Positions 25,522 through 32,762 of a DNA stretch of 64,000 bases are shown in pieces. Position numbers and translations under genes: made by a program. Numbering within the stretch: the first letter of the stretch is position 1; each line of letters begins with the position of its first letter. The notes below the pieces were generated by a model, which saw only the letters and a program-made list of their open reading frames with translations, did not search any database and had not been told where the DNA came from. Origin of the DNA: Streptomyces sp. NBC_00271 (lineage in GTDB: Bacteria > Actinomycetota > Actinomycetes > Streptomycetales > Streptomycetaceae); contig NZ_CP108070.1 of the NCBI RefSeq assembly GCF_036178845.1, positions 10,230,001-10,294,000 of the forward strand, read 5' to 3'.

Positions 25522-26349
25522 TCAGCGGTGGGCGGACACGGCCTCGGCCAGCTCGTCGAGCGTGCGCAGTGTCTCGTCCTCCGGCTGGGTCGGCAGATAC
25601 AGCAGCACGCGGTCGACGCCGAGTTCCGCGTAGGTGTCGAGTGACTCCCGGTCGCTTTCGCCCGCGTAGACCACGACGGCCGGCCGGTCACCGGCCGTCT
25701 TGCGCATCTGTTCGATGCGCGCGCCCAGTTCCTTGGGCGGTACGGCGCTGGGCAGCCACGCCGACCCGTACTCGGCGACGCGGGCGAAGGTGCGCTCACT
25801 GTTGCCCCCGACCCAGATGGGCGGGTGCGGCCGCTGGACCGGCTTGGGCCAGGCGTAGACCGGTGCGAAGTCGACGAAGTCGCCGTGGAACTCGGCCTCG
25901 TCCTTCGTCCACAGTTCGATCATGGCGCGAATGCGCTCGTCCATCAGCCGGCCGCGGGAGGCAGGATCCGTGCCGTGGTTGCGCATCTCCTCCCGGTTCC
26001 AGCCGGCGCCGACACCGAACACGGCACGGCCGCCGGAGATCAGGTCGAGGGAGGCGATCTCCTTCGCGGTGGTGATCGGATCACGCTGGACCACCAGAGC
26101 GATCCCCGTGCCCAGGAGCAGGTCCCGGGTCACGGAGGCAGCGGCGGCGAGCGCCACGAACGGATCGAGCGTGCGGTAGTAGACGCGGGGCAGTTCGCCG
26201 CCGCCCGGATACGGCGTCTCCCGGTTCACCGGGATGTGCGAGTGCTCGGCCAGCAGCAGCGTGTCGAACCCGCGCTCTTCCAGAGCGGGACCCAGGGCCC
26301 TGGGGCCGATGCCCTCATCGGTGATGAACGTCGACACTCCGAACTTCAT
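25522..26349 (-). CDS. LLM-class F420-dependent oxidoreductase
   Basis: A 275-residue TIM-barrel enzyme of the luciferase-like monooxygenase class. The N-terminus MKFGVSTFITDEGIGPRALG, LLLGTGIALVVQRDPITTAK, GGRAVFGVGAGWNREEMRNHG and PPIWVGGNSE are characteristic of actinobacterial F420-dependent members. ATG 26349 starts at the conserved first strand; an upstream ATG at 26403 has no family support. The reaction is probably hydride transfer between F420 and an unknown substrate. Confidence 0.9.
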   Translation of the reverse strand: MKFGVSTFITDEGIGPRALGPALEERGFDTLLLAEHSHIPVNRETPYPGGGELPRVYYRTLDPFVALAAAASVTRDLLLGTGIALVVQRDPITTAKEIASLDLISGGRAVFGVGAGWNREEMRNHGTDPASRGRLMDERIRAMIELWTKDEAEFHGDFVDFAPVYAWPKPVQRPHPPIWVGGNSERTFARVAEYGSAWLPSAVPPKELGARIEQMRKTAGDRPAVVVYAGESDRESLDTYAELGVDRVLLYLPTQPEDETLRTLDELAEAVSAHR

Positions 26350-26399
26350 CCGCGACCACCTCGTCTTGTCGGCTGTTGCTGCCAGTGTGACGTGGGAGG

Positions 26400-26951
26400 T
26401 CACTCCTCGTCAGGTGTGGCGTCCCGCGGCGTGGCGTCCGGACCCTGGGCCCGGACCCGCTGCACATGTTCCAGCGAGTCGCGCAGTTCCGTCAGCCAGT
26501 CGTCGGCGTGACGCTGGACGAGGCGGACACACCAGGCGAGGGCGTCGCTGCGGCTGCGCGCGACCCCGGCGGCGATGAGGGTGTCGAGGACCTGGCGCTC
26601 GGGCTGGCGCAGCCGGGTCATGACGGGCGCGGCGATATGGGTGAACAGGGCGCGCTCGCCCCCGCACTCCACGCCCCAGGAGACCTTCTTGCCGAACCGG
26701 TGCTCGGCTTCCCGTGCCACCGCGACCCGGTCGTCGCGGGTGCGCTCGCGGAATTCCTGGATACGGGCCTGGGCGGCCGTCTCCTTCTCGGCGTCCGAGG
26801 CACCTTCGGCGAGCCCGGGCTCGGGGATACGGCCGACGACGGTGATCTCCTCCCGGTCGACCGTCACCTCCGCCAGGCTCTCGAAGAGATCGTCGGGCAG
26901 GCGGCCGGCGAACCAGCCGCGCAGCTTCTCGTGCTGCTCTGAAGTAATCAT
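26400..26951 (-). CDS. Hypothetical protein
   Basis: A 183-residue protein I do not recognise. It is charged and mostly helical, with no signal or membrane segment. Near residues 125-150, VARSRSDALAWCVRLVQRHA resembles the helix-turn-helix half of a ribbon-helix-helix domain. Codon bias is typical of the region, so it is likely a real gene. There is no clear ribosome binding site within 12 bases of ATG 26951; the sequence just upstream is the inverted repeat GTAAT-CGTC-ATTAC, which may be a promoter operator, and the mRNA may be leaderless. Confidence 0.7.
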   Translation of the reverse strand: MITSEQHEKLRGWFAGRLPDDLFESLAEVTVDREEITVVGRIPEPGLAEGASDAEKETAAQARIQEFRERTRDDRVAVAREAEHRFGKKVSWGVECGGERALFTHIAAPVMTRLRQPERQVLDTLIAAGVARSRSDALAWCVRLVQRHADDWLTELRDSLEHVQRVRAQGPDATPRDATPDEE

Positions 26952-26965
26952 GTAATGACGATTAC
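26952..26965. promoter_or_regulatory. GTAAT inverted repeat abutting the start of the hypothetical gene
   Basis: GTAAT-GACG-ATTAC is a perfect 5-bp inverted repeat with a 4-base centre, touching the start codon of the minus-strand gene. Another GTAAT lies at 26944-26948. It could be an autoregulatory operator if the gene product binds DNA. Confidence 0.45.
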
Positions 26966-27042
26966 TCCGTTGCAGAGAAGAAGCAAGGGGGTCCGCCGGA
27001 GGCTGAACCGGAATGTTTCAGGCCTATTGCAGAGCCGGGGGA

Positions 27043-27124
27043 ATCCGGCCAGGAGGGTGCCCTTGGCGATCAACAACCGCTCAGTTCCGGGGCTTGAACG
27101 TTCGAATTTCGTAACTTCACGCCA
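27043..27124. promoter_or_regulatory. Candidate AdpA-binding sites upstream of the protease-inhibitor gene
   Basis: AATCCGGCCA (27043-27052) is, on the minus strand, TGGCCGGATT, a full match to the AdpA consensus TGGCSNGWWY. CTTCACGCCA (27115-27124) matches 9 of 10. They lie about 210 and 140 bases before the start. In S. griseus, AdpA directly activates the inhibitor gene sgiA, so the context fits. The rest of the 309-base gap is relatively AT-rich (for example TTAAATACTC at 27129-27138). Confidence 0.5.
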
Positions 27125-27260
27125 CTGATTAAATACTCAAGGTTACCGAAACGCATGGGGTCGATGTGTGTTTCCGGTCCGGACTCGGCAGACTCGCGCT
27201 CGCCGCACCGGCACCCAACCGAGCCGGTACTGCATTCAATCGAGCGGAAGGATGCACACA

Positions 27261-27740
27261 ATGCCGAACACCGCGCGCTGGGCAGCGACTCTCACCCTCA
27301 CGGCCGCTGCCGTCTGCGGCCCCTTCGGGGGGTCCGCCCTCGCCACCCCGGCCCACGCGACCCAGACGGTCACGAGTCAGGCCCACGCCACGCCGGCCCT
27401 CGCCCCCTCAGGGCTCTACGCCCCCTCGGCCCTGGTGCTCACCATGGGCCACGGAGAGACCGCCGCCACCGTCACCCCGGAGCGCGCAGTCACGCTGAAC
27501 TGCGCCCCGACCCCCTCCGGCACCCACCCCGCCGCCTACGACGCCTGCGGCGAACTCCGGGCGGTGAACGGCGACTTGGACGCCCTGACCCTCAGAGACG
27601 GCGCACTGTGTACGCGGCAGTTCGATCCGGTGGTCGTCACCGTCGAGGGCGTCTGGCGCGGCAAGCGCGTCTCGTACGAACGGACCTTCGCCAACGAGTG
27701 CGTGAAGAACTCCTACGGGACGAGCTTCTTCACGTTCTGA
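27261..27740 (+). CDS. Secreted subtilisin-inhibitor-like protein (SSI family, Arg at P1)
   Basis: A 159-residue precursor with a Sec signal ([20 protein letters not shown]) and a mature SSI domain: [63 protein letters not shown]. The four Cys of the two family disulfides are present. The reactive loop is [11 protein letters not shown], placing Arg at P1 where SSI has Met, so trypsin-like proteases are the expected targets, as in Streptomyces trypsin inhibitors. ATG 27261 is 9 bases after GGAAGG; the ATG at 27252 lies within that spacing. Likely AdpA-controlled. Confidence 0.93.
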   Translation: MPNTARWAATLTLTAAAVCGPFGGSALATPAHATQTVTSQAHATPALAPSGLYAPSALVLTMGHGETAATVTPERAVTLNCAPTPSGTHPAAYDACGELRAVNGDLDALTLRDGALCTRQFDPVVVTVEGVWRGKRVSYERTFANECVKNSYGTSFFTF

Positions 27741-27928
27741 GAGACCGGGATCGCGCGGCCTTCGTGAGCGTCGAGCGGGGTCAGTAGGTGGGGAGTGCGC
27801 GCCCCGAAGCACGGAGTACGACGCGATCTCGCATCGGGGGTCGGTCAGGCGGAGTGGGGCCGCCGGCCGGCCCCCGACATCTGTCTGCCCCGGCTCGGGG
27901 CCCTCAACTCGTAGTTGTGTCAGAAGTG

Positions 27929-27957
27929 TTGACCCCGCATTGGAAACGTTTTAATTT
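27929..27957 (+). promoter_or_regulatory. Promoter of the ABC importer operon with LacI-type operator in its spacer
   Basis: -35 TTGACC (27929-27934), a 17-base spacer and -10 TAATTT (27952-27957). The spacer ends with the palindrome AAACGTTT (27944-27951), the core of many LacI-family operators. Transcription would begin near 27964, about 28 bases before the GTG. A second candidate operator, TGAAA-CGC-TTTCA, lies in the first gene at 28074-28086. Confidence 0.7.
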
Positions 27958-27991
27958 CCCCTCACCCGACAGTCCCAGGTGAGGAGGCTCC

Positions 27992-28972
27992 GTGGCCGCA
28001 GTGTTGCGGGATCGCGCAGGTACGGAGGCGGTGGACCCTTCTCCCCGCCCTCCGATCGAGGCCCGTCGCGGCTTGAAACGCTTTCAGAAACGTGGCAGCA
28101 GGGCGCTGTTCCTGCTGATGCTCCCCGGGCTCGCCTACTTCCTGGTGTTCCACTACGGCGCCCTGCTCGGCAACGTCATCGCGTTCAAGGACTACGTGCC
28201 GTTCGACGGCGTCTGGGGCAGCCGTTGGGTGGGCCTCGACAACTTCCGGCGCATGTTCGAGGACGGCGAGTTCTGGGACGCGGTCCTCAACACCCTCTGG
28301 ATCGCGGTCCTGCAGATCGTCTTCTACTTCCCCGTCCCGCTCGCCCTCGCCCTGCTGCTGCACAGCCTCACCCGCAGCAGCATCCGCCGCTTCGTGCAGT
28401 CGGTGGCCTACCTGCCGCACTTCATCTCGTGGGTGATCGTCGTCGCCCTGTTCCAGCAGGTCCTGGGCGACACGGGCATGGTGAACAGCTATCTCGGCGA
28501 CGCCGGCCTGCACACCGTGGACATCATCGGCAATCCCGACGCCTTCAAACCGCTCGTCGTCGCCCAGGTCATCTGGAAGGACGCAGGCTGGGGCACGATC
28601 ATCTTCCTCGCCGCGCTCTCCCAGGTCGACGAGCAGCAGTACGAGGCCGCGGCCATCGACGGCGCGGGCCCCTGGCGCCGCTTCTGGCACGTCACCCTGC
28701 CCGCCATCCGCGCGGTGATCGTGCTGCTGCTCATCATGCGGCTCGGCGACATCCTCTCGGTCGGCTTCGAGCAGATGCTGCTCCAGCGGGATGCCGTCGG
28801 CCCGCAGGCCGCCGAGATCATCGACACCTTCGTCTACTACCAGGGCATCGTCGGCGGCGACTACGGATTCGCCGCCGCCGCAGGCCTGTTCAAGGGTGTC
28901 GTCGGCGCCCTGCTCGTCTACGCGGCCAACAAGGTCGCCCACCGCCTCGGCGAACAGGGGGTCTACCGGTGA
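27992..28972 (+). CDS. ABC sugar transporter permease, LplB-like
   Basis: A 326-residue inner-membrane permease with six helices. The cytoplasmic EAA loop is EAAAIDGAGPWRRFWHVTLP. The sequence resembles LplB/YteP-type permeases for complex oligosaccharides (FKDYVPFDGVWGSRWVGLDN is typical). GTG 27992 follows GGAGG. It is first in a five-gene unit and its stop overlaps the next start (GTGA). No ATP-binding subunit is encoded nearby; in Streptomyces the shared MsiK ATPase usually serves such importers. Confidence 0.92.
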   Translation: MAAVLRDRAGTEAVDPSPRPPIEARRGLKRFQKRGSRALFLLMLPGLAYFLVFHYGALLGNVIAFKDYVPFDGVWGSRWVGLDNFRRMFEDGEFWDAVLNTLWIAVLQIVFYFPVPLALALLLHSLTRSSIRRFVQSVAYLPHFISWVIVVALFQQVLGDTGMVNSYLGDAGLHTVDIIGNPDAFKPLVVAQVIWKDAGWGTIIFLAALSQVDEQQYEAAAIDGAGPWRRFWHVTLPAIRAVIVLLLIMRLGDILSVGFEQMLLQRDAVGPQAAEIIDTFVYYQGIVGGDYGFAAAAGLFKGVVGALLVYAANKVAHRLGEQGVYR

Positions 28973-29856
28973 GCACCCATGCCCGGCCCGGCTGGATGGA
29001 GAAGCCGAAGCCCGCGACCCAGGCCGCCAAGGCCGTCGCCCTCGCCGCCGTCGTCCTGCTGGTGTGCGTGCCGTTCCTCGTCATCCTCTCCACCTCGCTC
29101 GCCTCCCAGCGGGAGGTCGTCGCGAACGGCGGCTGGGTGCTCTGGCCCCAGCACCCCACCCTCAAGGCCTACCGCGACGTCCTCGACGGCGGCATCGTCA
29201 CCCATGCCCTCGGCATCAGCGCGGGCGTCACCCTCGTCGGCACCCTGCTCAGCCTCGTCTGCACCGTCACCCTCGCCTACGCGCTGTCGCGCCCCGGCGT
29301 CTTCGGCGGCAGACCGGTTCTGCTCCTGATCCTGTTCACCTTCCTCTTCCCCCCGGGCATGATCCCCGGCTTCCTGCTGGTCAAGGAGCTGGGCATGCTC
29401 GACTCGTACAGCTCGCTGATCCTGCCCGTGCTCGTGAACGTGTTCAACCTCGTCGTCCTGCGCGGCTTCTTCCAGGCGATCCCGGAGGAGCTGTACGAGG
29501 CCGCGCGGCTGGACGGGGCGGGGGACTGGCGGGTGCTGTGGTCGGTCGTACTGCCCCTGTCGAAGGCGGCCCTCGCCGTCGTCGGACTGTTCTACGCGGT
29601 GGCGTACTGGAACTCCTGGTTCTACGCCTCCCTGTATCTGGAGAGCGACCACTGGCCGCTCCAACAGGTGCTGCGCACCTACGTGGTGGCCGGTTCCGGG
29701 CTCACCGACACGACGGTCGGCGAGGGCACGGTCAACGCGCCGCAGACCGTGCAGATGGCGGTCCTGGTGATCGCCACCGTACCGATCCTGCTCGTCTATC
29801 CCTTCCTCCAGAAGTACTTCACCAAGGGCGTGCTCACCGGCGCCGTCAAGAGCTGA
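28969..29856 (+). CDS. ABC sugar transporter permease, LplC/YtcP-like
   Basis: A 295-residue permease partner. The EAA loop is EAARLDGAGDWRVLWSVVLP and LFTFLFPPGMIPGFLLVKEL marks the LplC/YtcP type. GTG 28969 overlaps the previous stop by four bases; the N-terminal run STHARPGWMEKPKPATQAAK is a typical short cytoplasmic leader. Six helices are visible. It forms the heterodimeric channel with the LplB-like protein. Confidence 0.92.
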   Translation: MSTHARPGWMEKPKPATQAAKAVALAAVVLLVCVPFLVILSTSLASQREVVANGGWVLWPQHPTLKAYRDVLDGGIVTHALGISAGVTLVGTLLSLVCTVTLAYALSRPGVFGGRPVLLLILFTFLFPPGMIPGFLLVKELGMLDSYSSLILPVLVNVFNLVVLRGFFQAIPEELYEAARLDGAGDWRVLWSVVLPLSKAALAVVGLFYAVAYWNSWFYASLYLESDHWPLQQVLRTYVVAGSGLTDTTVGEGTVNAPQTVQMAVLVIATVPILLVYPFLQKYFTKGVLTGAVKS

Positions 29857-29885
29857 CTCCGTCCACCAGGAAAGGTCGGTTTCCC

Positions 29886-31535
29886 ATGCCCTCCCTGTCC
29901 CGGCGCACCCTGCTGCGCTCGATGGCCGTCGGCGGCGCCGCGCTCGCCGCGCCCGGCGCACTGGCCGCCTGCTCGACCGGCTCGGGAGACGGCGACGTCT
30001 CCAACGCGGGCAAAAAGCTGGCCCCTTGGCCCGCGTACAAGGCGTTCGCCGGCCCGAAGCCCGACCTCGCGCCCACCGACGCCGGGGTCCAGGCGGGATA
30101 CACGGCCTACCCCGGCGACCTGGTCACGGCCGTCTCGGGCACACCGGGCGACGGCTCCACCGTCAAGGTCATGTCCGTGACCTTCGGTACGCCGCCCAAG
30201 CCGGCCTCCGCGAACCAGTTCTGGGCGGCGGTCGAGAAGGCGCTCGGCGTGAAGATCGAATACACGATCATCTCTCAGACCGACTACCAGAAGAAGATGG
30301 CCACGGTGATGGCCGGTGACCCGGGCGAACTGCCCGACATCATCAACGTCTTCTCCGGCTTCGTGCTGCCCCGCGAGGCCCAGTTCGTGCAGCGCAGGGC
30401 GGAGGACCTCACCCCGTACCTGTCCGGCGAGGCGATCGCGGACTATCCCAACCTCGCCAACATCCCCACCCACGCCTGGCGCGACATGGGCCGCGTCGGC
30501 GGCCGGATCTACGGCATCCCCCTGGAACGCCCGCTGCCGGGCTCCACCCTCTGGCTCAACCAGGCCTTCTTCACCGACGCGGGGATGAAGGAGGGCTGGA
30601 CCTCCCAGGACTTCGCCGCCGTCGCCAAGAAGGGAACCAGCGGAAAGAAGTACGCGCTCGGGGCCGCGACCGGCTCGCTGTTCGGCAACGCGGTGCACTC
30701 CGCCGCGCACAATGCGCCACAGGGCTGGGCCGTGGACAAGGACGGCACCTTCCACGCGAACTACGGCGACGAACGCTACAAGGCGGCGGTCGCCTATCAG
30801 GCACAGCTCCGCAAGAACGGCTCCTACCACCCCGACGCCACCTCCCTCTCCCAGCCGGACCTGAGCACGCTCTTCCTCAACGGCACCGTCGGCTCCATGC
30901 AGGACGGATTCGGCGGGTACCTCCCCAAGTACCTCGACTCCAAGGGCCTGTTGACCCCCGCCGCCGCGCTGCCGTACAGCGTGGACGGGACACCCGGCGG
31001 CATCGTCGCCGGCCGCCGCTCCTTCGGCTACACCGTCCTGAAGAAGGCGAAGAAGGAACGCGTCGAACTTCTCCTGCGCGTCCTGAACTACCTCGCAGCG
31101 CCCTTCGGCAGCAAGGAGTGGGAACTCGTCCACTACGGCGTCGAGGGCACCCACTTCACCCGCGGCACGGACGGCTCGCCCGAGGCCACCAAGCTCGGCG
31201 ACGTCGAGAACAACACCAACCTGCCGCTGAAGTACCTCGCCGAGGGGCCCCAGGTGCTGTTCGTGCCGGGCATGCCCGAGGCCGTACGCGCCCTGCACGC
31301 CTGGCAGGTGAAGGTGGTCCCGGTGGCGATCCGCAACGCCTCCTTCGGGTTGCAGTCCAGCACGTACACCGCCCAGGGCACCACGCTCAGGGCGCTGATG
31401 GACGACACCGTCACCGGCGTCATCGCGGGCCGCCTGCCGCTGTCCGAGCTCGACGCGGCCGCGAGGAAATGGCGCGATCGCGGCGGCGACAGAATGGCCG
31501 AGGAGTTCGCGAAGGACTACGCCGCCAACACCTGA
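29886..31535 (+). CDS. Extracellular solute-binding lipoprotein of the ABC importer
   Basis: A 549-residue binding protein. MPSLSRRTLLRSMAVGG is a twin-arginine-like signal leading to the lipobox LAAC with Cys29, so it is a membrane-anchored lipoprotein. The mature part has the cluster D (LipO-like) layout, with ALGVKIEYTIISQTDYQKKM, GDPGELPDIINVF and a conserved LNYLAAPFGSKEWELVHYG region. The size matches binding proteins for plant-wall oligosaccharides. It lies 29 bases after the permeases, with AGGAAAGG upstream. Confidence 0.93.
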   Translation: MPSLSRRTLLRSMAVGGAALAAPGALAACSTGSGDGDVSNAGKKLAPWPAYKAFAGPKPDLAPTDAGVQAGYTAYPGDLVTAVSGTPGDGSTVKVMSVTFGTPPKPASANQFWAAVEKALGVKIEYTIISQTDYQKKMATVMAGDPGELPDIINVFSGFVLPREAQFVQRRAEDLTPYLSGEAIADYPNLANIPTHAWRDMGRVGGRIYGIPLERPLPGSTLWLNQAFFTDAGMKEGWTSQDFAAVAKKGTSGKKYALGAATGSLFGNAVHSAAHNAPQGWAVDKDGTFHANYGDERYKAAVAYQAQLRKNGSYHPDATSLSQPDLSTLFLNGTVGSMQDGFGGYLPKYLDSKGLLTPAAALPYSVDGTPGGIVAGRRSFGYTVLKKAKKERVELLLRVLNYLAAPFGSKEWELVHYGVEGTHFTRGTDGSPEATKLGDVENNTNLPLKYLAEGPQVLFVPGMPEAVRALHAWQVKVVPVAIRNASFGLQSSTYTAQGTTLRALMDDTVTGVIAGRLPLSELDAAARKWRDRGGDRMAEEFAKDYAANT

Positions 31536-31569
31536 GGCGGCGGAGCCGGTCGAAGGAGAGGCGCGGGGG

Positions 31570-32733
31570 ATGGGCATGGGGATGGGGAACGACATGACGT
31601 CGAAGGGGCGGGTCACGATCCGCGAGGTGGCCGAGCGGGCCGGAGTGTCCATGGCCACGGTCTCGCGCGTGCTCAGCGGCAACCACCCGGTGCCCGCGTC
31701 CACCAGGGCCCGGGTGCTGCGCGCCGCCCGTGACCTCGACTACGTCGCCAACGCGCACGCCCGCGCCCTGGTCGGCGGCGGCCGCAAGATGGTCGCCGTC
31801 GTCCTGCGCCAGGTCACCAGCCCCTTCTACGCCCAGGTCGCCGAGGGCGTGGAGGCGGAGGCCGCCGCCCGCGGCTGGCTCTGCCTGGTCGGCACCACGG
31901 GCGGTGACCCGGCGCGCGAGCTGGAGTTCGTCCAGCTGATGCGCGAGGAGGGGGCGGGGCTGGTGATCCTGGTCGGCGGGGTCGTCGAGGACGACGCCTA
32001 CCGCGAGCGCGTCGCGCACTACGCCCAGGCCCTCGCCTCGTCCGGCGCGCGGCTCGTCCTGTGCGGGAGGCCCGCACCGGATCCCGACATCCCGGCGCTC
32101 GTCGTCGAGTTCGACAACGAGGCCGGGGCACGCGCGATCACCGGCCATCTGCTCTCGGCCGGCCACCGCAGGATCGTCTTCCTCGGCGGCCTGCCCGGCA
32201 ACACGGCCCTCGACGCCCGCGTCGCCGGATACCGGGCCGCACTCGCCGAACACGGCCTGGGCCCCGAGGCCGCCCACGTCGTCGACTGCGGCCTGGGCCG
32301 GGCGGCGGGCCACCGCGCGATGACGGAACTGCTCAAGGAGGGCGGGGACCTGGGCCCCGGTGACACCGCCACACCGGACGGCGACACCCTCGACACCGCC
32401 ACCCCGGGTACCGCCACCCCGGACGCCGGCCCCGCGCGCTTCACCGCGGTCTTCGCCGGGGACGACATGGTCGCCGCCGGAGCCCTGCGGGCCATCGCCG
32501 ACGCCGGGCTGCGCGTGCCCCAGGACATCTCGGTGGTCGGCTACAACGACATCCCGCTCGCCGAGGACTTCAACCCCCCGCTCACCACCGTCCGCACCCC
32601 CGCCGAGGAACTCGGCCGCGCCGCCGTCCGCATCGCCCTGCGCGACCCCGAACACGCGGCGGGCGCCCACCACTTGCTCGGCACCCACATCGTCGTGCGC
32701 GACAGCGTCCAGCCGCCCCCGCCGGGGGCCTAG
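31570..32733 (+). CDS. LacI-family transcriptional repressor of the importer operon
   Basis: A 387-residue regulator. The helix-turn-helix is VTIREVAERAGVSMATVSRV with hinge helix ANAHARALVGG, followed by a periplasmic-binding-like effector domain (VAVVLRQVTSPFYAQVAEGV; SVVGYNDIPLAEDFNPPLTT). Three tandem in-frame starts (MGMGMGNDM) leave the exact start open; 31570 is the first. A Thr/Ala/Pro-rich insert of about 25 residues (TATP repeated) interrupts the effector domain near residue 275, longer than usual for the family. It probably binds AAACGTTT in the promoter at 27929-27957. Confidence 0.92.
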   Translation: MGMGMGNDMTSKGRVTIREVAERAGVSMATVSRVLSGNHPVPASTRARVLRAARDLDYVANAHARALVGGGRKMVAVVLRQVTSPFYAQVAEGVEAEAAARGWLCLVGTTGGDPARELEFVQLMREEGAGLVILVGGVVEDDAYRERVAHYAQALASSGARLVLCGRPAPDPDIPALVVEFDNEAGARAITGHLLSAGHRRIVFLGGLPGNTALDARVAGYRAALAEHGLGPEAAHVVDCGLGRAAGHRAMTELLKEGGDLGPGDTATPDGDTLDTATPGTATPDAGPARFTAVFAGDDMVAAGALRAIADAGLRVPQDISVVGYNDIPLAEDFNPPLTTVRTPAEELGRAAVRIALRDPEHAAGAHHLLGTHIVVRDSVQPPPPGA

Positions 32734-32762
32734 GCCCTCGAAGACGGAGGATCCACCCCCGT

